Origin: Microbacteriaceae bacterium PS02333 | Lineage (GTDB): Bacteria; Actinomycetota; Actinomycetes; Actinomycetales; Microbacteriaceae | Assembly (NCBI GenBank): GCA_029959665.1 | Contig: JASCOI010000011.1 | Coordinates: 1 to 52,559 of the forward strand | Length of the DNA stretch: 52,559 bases | Direction of reading: 5' to 3' | Part shown: piece by piece, positions 49,203-52,559 of the stretch | How the letters are laid out: every line of letters starts with the position of its first letter | Position numbering within the stretch: the first letter of the stretch is position 1 | Notes under the pieces: generated by a model | The model's input: only the letters and a program-made list of their open reading frames with translations | Told to the model about the DNA's origin: nothing | The model's database searches: none | Made by a program: the position numbers and the translations under genes

Positions 49203-50141
49203 GTGAAGACACTGGAGTTGCCACAGACGGACCTCACCGCATCCGACGTCATCGTCGGCCTGATGCGGATCAACGACATGAGCGACGAGGACATCCGTTC
49301 GCTCTACACGGCCTCGCGCGACGCGGGCGTGACGATGTTCGACCACGCCGCGGTCTACGGCGGGTGGCACGGCTGCGAGGAGCGCTTCGGTGCCGCGGTC
49401 ACACTGTCGTCGTCCGAGCGTGCGGCCATCCAGCTGCAGACGAAGGTCGGCATCCGCCCGACGGACCACGGCGCGTACTTCGACTTCTCGTACGAGCACA
49501 TCCTCTCGTCCGTGGAGGAGTCGCTCGCCGCCCTGCGCACCGACTACATCGACGTCCTGCTCCTGCACCGCCCCGACGCCCTCGTCGAGCCGGAAGAGGT
49601 CGCGAAGGCCTTCGACGAGCTGCACGCCGCCGGCAAGGTCCACCACTTCGGCGTCTCGAACCACACCCCCGGGCAGGTCGAGCTCCTGAAGAAGTTCGTC
49701 ACGCGGCCGCTCGCCTTCAACCAGGTGCAGCTGAGCATCACGCACGCGAACGTCATCACGCAGGGCCTCGCCGCGAACATGGGCGGCCTGGACCAGTCGA
49801 TCGACCGCGACAACGACATCCTCAACTACTCGCGGCTGCACGACATGACGCCGCAGGCCTGGTCGCCGTTCCAGAAGGGCTTCTTCGACGGCGTCTTCCT
49901 GGGCGACCGCGAGCAGTACGCGGAGCTCAACGACGTGCTCGAGGAGCTCGCCGCGGCGCACGGGGTCACCCCGACGGGCATCGCCGTCGCGTGGATCACC
50001 CGGCACCCCGCGCACTTCCAGGTCGTCCTCGGCACGACGAACCCACAGCGTGTGCGGGACTCGGCCGCCGGCTCGGACGTCGAGCTCTCCCGCGAGGAGT
50101 GGTACCGCGTCCTGACGGCCGCCGGGCACACCGTTCCCTGA
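49203..50141 (+). CDS. Aldo/keto reductase
   Basis: This is a 312-residue oxidoreductase of the YdhF type. Catalytic residues are in MFDHAAVYGGW (Asp, Tyr), LQTKVGI (Lys) and LLLHRPDALVEPEEVAKAF (His). The cofactor region is near FQVVLGTTNPQRV. GTG 49203 is chosen; CAGGAT precedes it by seven bases, and the protein opens KTLELPQTDLTASDVIVGLMRIND, as in the family. The stop lies inside a 16-bp tandem duplication (50133-50163). Confidence 0.9.
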   Translation: MKTLELPQTDLTASDVIVGLMRINDMSDEDIRSLYTASRDAGVTMFDHAAVYGGWHGCEERFGAAVTLSSSERAAIQLQTKVGIRPTDHGAYFDFSYEHILSSVEESLAALRTDYIDVLLLHRPDALVEPEEVAKAFDELHAAGKVHHFGVSNHTPGQVELLKKFVTRPLAFNQVQLSITHANVITQGLAANMGGLDQSIDRDNDILNYSRLHDMTPQAWSPFQKGFFDGVFLGDREQYAELNDVLEELAAAHGVTPTGIAVAWITRHPAHFQVVLGTTNPQRVRDSAAGSDVELSREEWYRVLTAAGHTVP

Positions 50142-50163
50142 ACCACCTGTTCCCTGAACCACC
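50133..50163. repeat. 16-bp tandem duplication at the aldo/keto reductase stop
   Basis: GTTCCCTGAACCACC occurs at 50133-50147 and again at 50149-50163, one base apart. The first copy contains the stop codon (50139-50141). It looks like a recent slippage duplication. Confidence 0.9.
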
Positions 50164-50185
50164 AGCGGTCGGGCAGGGTGGGATC

Positions 50186-50698
50186 GTGCTCCACGATCTC
50201 ACCCTGCCCGTTCCGCTGTCCGCCCGCGCCGGCTCGTTCACGCTGCGCTCCGCGGTGCCCGACGACCTCGACGCGCTGATGGCGCTGCTGTCCGACGACC
50301 CCATCAGCGCCGCGCGCGGGGACGTCGCCGCTGCCGGCGACCGGGACGCCTACGCGGCGGCGCTCGACGCGATCGTCGAGGACCCCGCGAACGCGCTGCT
50401 GGTCGTGGTCGACGCGGCGGACTCGGTCGTGGCCACGATGCAGCTCACCCGGATCCCCGGCATGGCACGGCGGGGATCGACCCGGCTGCTCGTCGAGGCC
50501 GTGCGCGTCTCGTCCGCCCTCCGGTCGAGTGGCATCGGAAGCGCGATGATGCGCTGGGTGACCGACGTCGCCGCACCCGCGCTCGGCGTGACGCTCGTCC
50601 AGCTGACCTCCGACGCCGCGCGGACGGACGCGCACCGGTTCTACGAACGCCTCGGGTTCGTCGGGTCGCACAAGGGGTTCAAGTACCGGGTGGGGTGA
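50186..50698 (+). CDS. GNAT-family N-acetyltransferase
   Basis: This is a 170-residue acetyltransferase. The acetyl-CoA region is SSALRSSGIGSAMMRWV (the R/QxxGxG/A pattern), and the last strand has RTDAHRFYERLGFVGSHKGFKYRV. The N-terminal FTLRSAVPDDLDALMALL is the usual first strand-helix. GTG 50186 is used, with AGGGTGGG just upstream. The substrate is unknown. It ends 1 bp before the convergent LamG gene. Confidence 0.88.
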   Translation: MLHDLTLPVPLSARAGSFTLRSAVPDDLDALMALLSDDPISAARGDVAAAGDRDAYAAALDAIVEDPANALLVVVDAADSVVATMQLTRIPGMARRGSTRLLVEAVRVSSALRSSGIGSAMMRWVTDVAAPALGVTLVQLTSDAARTDAHRFYERLGFVGSHKGFKYRVG

Positions 50699-50699
50699 C

Positions 50700-51554
50700 T
50701 CAGCGGCCCGCGGCGAAGTGGTTCGCGACCTGCGTGGGCGTGAGCACCGAGTTGTAGACCGCCGCGAAGCGCATCGAGCCCGTGAAGTAGTAGTTGCTCG
50801 GCGATCCGGGCCACCCCGTGACGGTGTCGTAGCCGACGCGCCAGTACCCGGTCGCGTTCTCCGGCGCCGTGTACGCGCTGTTCGACGCGACGAGGCTGCC
50901 GTCGACGTAGAGCCGCATGCCCGTGCTGGCAGACATCGTCGACACGACGTGGTGCCACGCGCCGTCCGTGTAGGCCTTCGGCGACGTCACGACCTGCGTG
51001 GTGCCGCTGTAGGCCCCGAAGACGAGCTGCCCGGCGGTGTTGACGTAGGTCTGTCGGTCGTGCTGCCCGGACGTGCCGGACTGGCTGCCGCCGAAGCCGA
51101 TGAGCATCCCGCCGGCGACGGTCGTGCGGAACCAGACCTCCTCGCTGAAGGTCGTCGGGTTGCGGACGGCGCTCGGCGTGGAGACGAAGCTCGACGAGCC
51201 GTTCAGCACGTACGCGCTGCCGGTGTCCCGCGGGCAGGCGATCGGTGACGGCGTCGCGGCCACCATGGAGCCCTGGTACGTGCCGTTCGCACCGGCCCCG
51301 GAGGAGTCGGCGGCGGTGCGGGAGCCGCTCGGCTCACCGAGGCGGTAGACGAACGCGGCCCCGGTGTCGTCGGCGTCGATGGCGGCCGCGCACGTGAAGT
51401 ACGGTGCGGTCGCGGCGGTGTTGCCGCCGTTCGCGACCGTCGCACTGAACGCCGATCGGGTGGGGGCGATCTGGGCGGCGAGCACGACCACGGCGAGGGC
51501 CACGACGAGCAGCAGGGCGATGAGTCGGCCGTCGCGCAGTCGGACCGGGATCAC
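50700..51554 (-). CDS. Secreted LamG-like protein with SipW-type signal peptide
   Basis: This is a 284-residue exported protein. The signal region LIALLLVVALAVVVLAAQIAPTRSAFSATVANGGNT is of the SipW-dependent type (TasA-like, cleavage near SAF-SA). The rest is a concanavalin/LamG sandwich: LNGSSSFVSTPSAVRNPTTFSEEVWFRTT, DGAWHHVVSTMSASTGMRLYVDGSLV and FTGSMRFAAVYNSVLTPTQVANHF. GTG 51554 overlaps the peptidase stop by 4 bp. It probably binds surface glycans or forms a matrix component; two Cys (CAAAIDADD, IACPRD) could form a disulfide. Confidence 0.85.
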   Translation of the reverse strand: MIPVRLRDGRLIALLLVVALAVVVLAAQIAPTRSAFSATVANGGNTAATAPYFTCAAAIDADDTGAAFVYRLGEPSGSRTAADSSGAGANGTYQGSMVAATPSPIACPRDTGSAYVLNGSSSFVSTPSAVRNPTTFSEEVWFRTTVAGGMLIGFGGSQSGTSGQHDRQTYVNTAGQLVFGAYSGTTQVVTSPKAYTDGAWHHVVSTMSASTGMRLYVDGSLVASNSAYTAPENATGYWRVGYDTVTGWPGSPSNYYFTGSMRFAAVYNSVLTPTQVANHFAAGR

Positions 51555-52435
51555 GAGGGACGCACCGTGTGCACGCGCCCGACGATCAGGCAGAGGACCA
51601 GGGGGACGAGGCAGGCGCAGACGAGCAGGACCCAGCCGGCCGGGTCGAGGTCGATGTTCGACGTGAGCTGGTAGTGCCCGTGCCGGTTGAGCTCGTCGAT
51701 GACCACGCGGCCGACCTCGCCGTCCACCAGGTGGACGCTGTTCCCGCCGTGCGCCTGCACGCGGACGGGGAAGACCCCGGAGGACACGACCGTCGCGACG
51801 ACCGAGTCCGGGTTCGCGGTGTTCGTGATCGTCGTGACGTTCACGAACGGGCGGAGGACCCAGGCCGCGTAGGAGACGGTGAGCGCGCTGCCGGCGATGC
51901 GGAGTGAGCTGCGGGTGATCCGGTCCGCGAACGGGCTGGTGAGCACCGAGATGATGAGCGTGCCGATGAGCAGGATCGGGGCGGCGCGGAACAGCCAGCC
52001 CAGGTGCGGGACGAGGAGCGCCGGTGCACCGACCAGGTTCTCCTGCGTGAGCGTCCACGGGTCGGTCGCCCCGTTGACGTCGCCGCGGGTGTGGATCCCA
52101 CCGTCGGCGTCGATGCCGATGATGCGGTGGGTGTAGATCGTGTCCGGGGCGGCGCTGACACGGAACGAGACGATGTCGCCGACGTGGAGCGTCGATGCCT
52201 GCACGGGGAGGTCGAGGACCAGGGTCCCGACGGGAGCGGCCTCGCCCATCGACGGGGTCTCGACGACGAACATCCGCCCGCCGCTCGTCAGGAACAGGGC
52301 GGCGGCTGCGAGGAGCACCGCGGCGACGCCGGCGACGGTCCAGGCGAGGACGACCTCGAACCGGCTGGCGGTGTGGCCTCCGACGAGCGGGCGCGAGAGG
52401 GTGCCGGTCAGGGGGACGGCTGCGATCTGGCTCAT
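51551..52435 (-). CDS. SipW-like signal peptidase I
   Basis: This is a 294-residue membrane peptidase of the ER/archaeal SipW branch, which uses a Ser-His dyad. Ser62 lies in VVETPSMGEAAPVG and His103 in TIYTHRII, with GDVNGATDPW as the next box. One helix precedes the active site (about 28-50), and further helices lie near 150-170, 180-200 and 265-285. A second extracytoplasmic domain with Ig-like sequence (about 200-260) is unusual. The next gene encodes a LamG protein with a matching signal peptide, its likely substrate. Confidence 0.88.
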   Translation of the reverse strand: MSQIAAVPLTGTLSRPLVGGHTASRFEVVLAWTVAGVAAVLLAAAALFLTSGGRMFVVETPSMGEAAPVGTLVLDLPVQASTLHVGDIVSFRVSAAPDTIYTHRIIGIDADGGIHTRGDVNGATDPWTLTQENLVGAPALLVPHLGWLFRAAPILLIGTLIISVLTSPFADRITRSSLRIAGSALTVSYAAWVLRPFVNVTTITNTANPDSVVATVVSSGVFPVRVQAHGGNSVHLVDGEVGRVVIDELNRHGHYQLTSNIDLDPAGWVLLVCACLVPLVLCLIVGRVHTVRPS

Positions 52436-52484
52436 GGTCGTCCTCTCTCGGGCGGGCGGTGCGGGTGGAGCGGGTGGGGATCCG

Positions 52485-52523
52485 GCGACACCTCGGCCGT
52501 CTCGGGACCGGTCGAGGTGTCGC
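52485..52523. terminator. Hairpin upstream of sipW
   Basis: GCGACACCTCG (52485-52495) pairs perfectly with CGAGGTGTCGC (52513-52523) with a 17-nt loop. It lies between a possible upstream gene end (52546) and the sipW start, so it may end or attenuate the upstream transcript. Confidence 0.65.
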
Positions 52524-52545
52524 CCGGGGGGGGGGAGGGGACGAT

Positions 52546-52559
52546 CAGGCGGTGAAGGT
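52546..52559 (-). CDS. Possible 3' end of a further gene (partial)
   Basis: The minus strand reads TTCACCGCC followed by TGA at 52546-52548, giving the ending FTA at the window edge. A SipW-dependent exported protein often lies here in such clusters, but only four codons are visible. The G run at 52526-52535 lies just outside it. Confidence 0.25.

Overview
The window comes from a high-GC Gram-positive actinobacterium. Three things point to the Microbacteriaceae, and most likely Curtobacterium: the GC-rich codon use with many GTG starts, the gene content (Lhr-Nei pair, LysG/LysE, FolP2-like DHPS with a RibD-like reductase, DUF6504-like SOS gene, maltokinase-cap protein), and the promoter style with many probable leaderless genes. 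The genus is an inference. About 58 protein-coding genes are supported. No rRNA, tRNA, CRISPR array or complete insertion sequence was seen. Both ends carry G/C homopolymer runs that look like contig-edge sequence.

Layout. 0.1-6.4 kb: a PadR regulator with its operator, then lhr and nei (DNA repair). 6.5-13.5 kb: aldo/keto reductase with divergent TetR, lysG/lysE amino-acid exporter pair, an APC permease, a HAD phosphatase and an alpha/beta hydrolase. 13.6-16.3 kb: a Phd/RelE toxin-antitoxin pair and the alkylation-repair pair ogt and ada-alkA. 16.4-18.7 kb: MOSC, DJ-1/PfpI, HAD and a small membrane protein. 18.7-21.1 kb: a folate module (folE, folP2-like, RibD/DHFR-like) with 4-bp overlaps. 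21.2-24.9 kb: NCS2 purine permease, a small conserved protein, MFS exporter and ArsR regulator.

24.95-27.0 kb is the one clearly foreign stretch. It has lower GC and holds a broken RHS-core fragment, several tiny two-helix membrane proteins including a truncated paralog, a possible toxin tail and a heptamer tandem repeat. I read it as the remains of an RHS polymorphic-toxin/immunity locus.

27.0-36.7 kb: an SOS-box-controlled small gene, DUF1697, DUF937, a GH65 phosphorylase with its beta-phosphoglucomutase-like partner, NUDIX, a shortened P-loop kinase, a hydrolase and a GNAT-methyltransferase fusion, then the ribulose-monophosphate formaldehyde genes hxlB-hxlA with a divergent LuxR-type regulator. 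36.7-44.4 kb: a complete kdpFABCDE potassium-uptake operon, including the 29-residue KdpF. 44.5-50.7 kb: WYL regulator/VOC pair, membrane protein, RlmA methyltransferase, SDR, maltokinase-cap protein, aldo/keto reductase and GNAT. 50.7-52.5 kb: a SipW-like signal peptidase with a secreted LamG protein.

Across these regions run two dispersed repeat families, one around the core GAGCCTCCAGGCC and one of about 62 bp. Both have entered coding sequence (ribD-like, lysE, folP, kdpB). Long perfect hairpins sit at several ends of transcription units. Many genes have a TANNNT hexamer 6-7 nt before the start codon.
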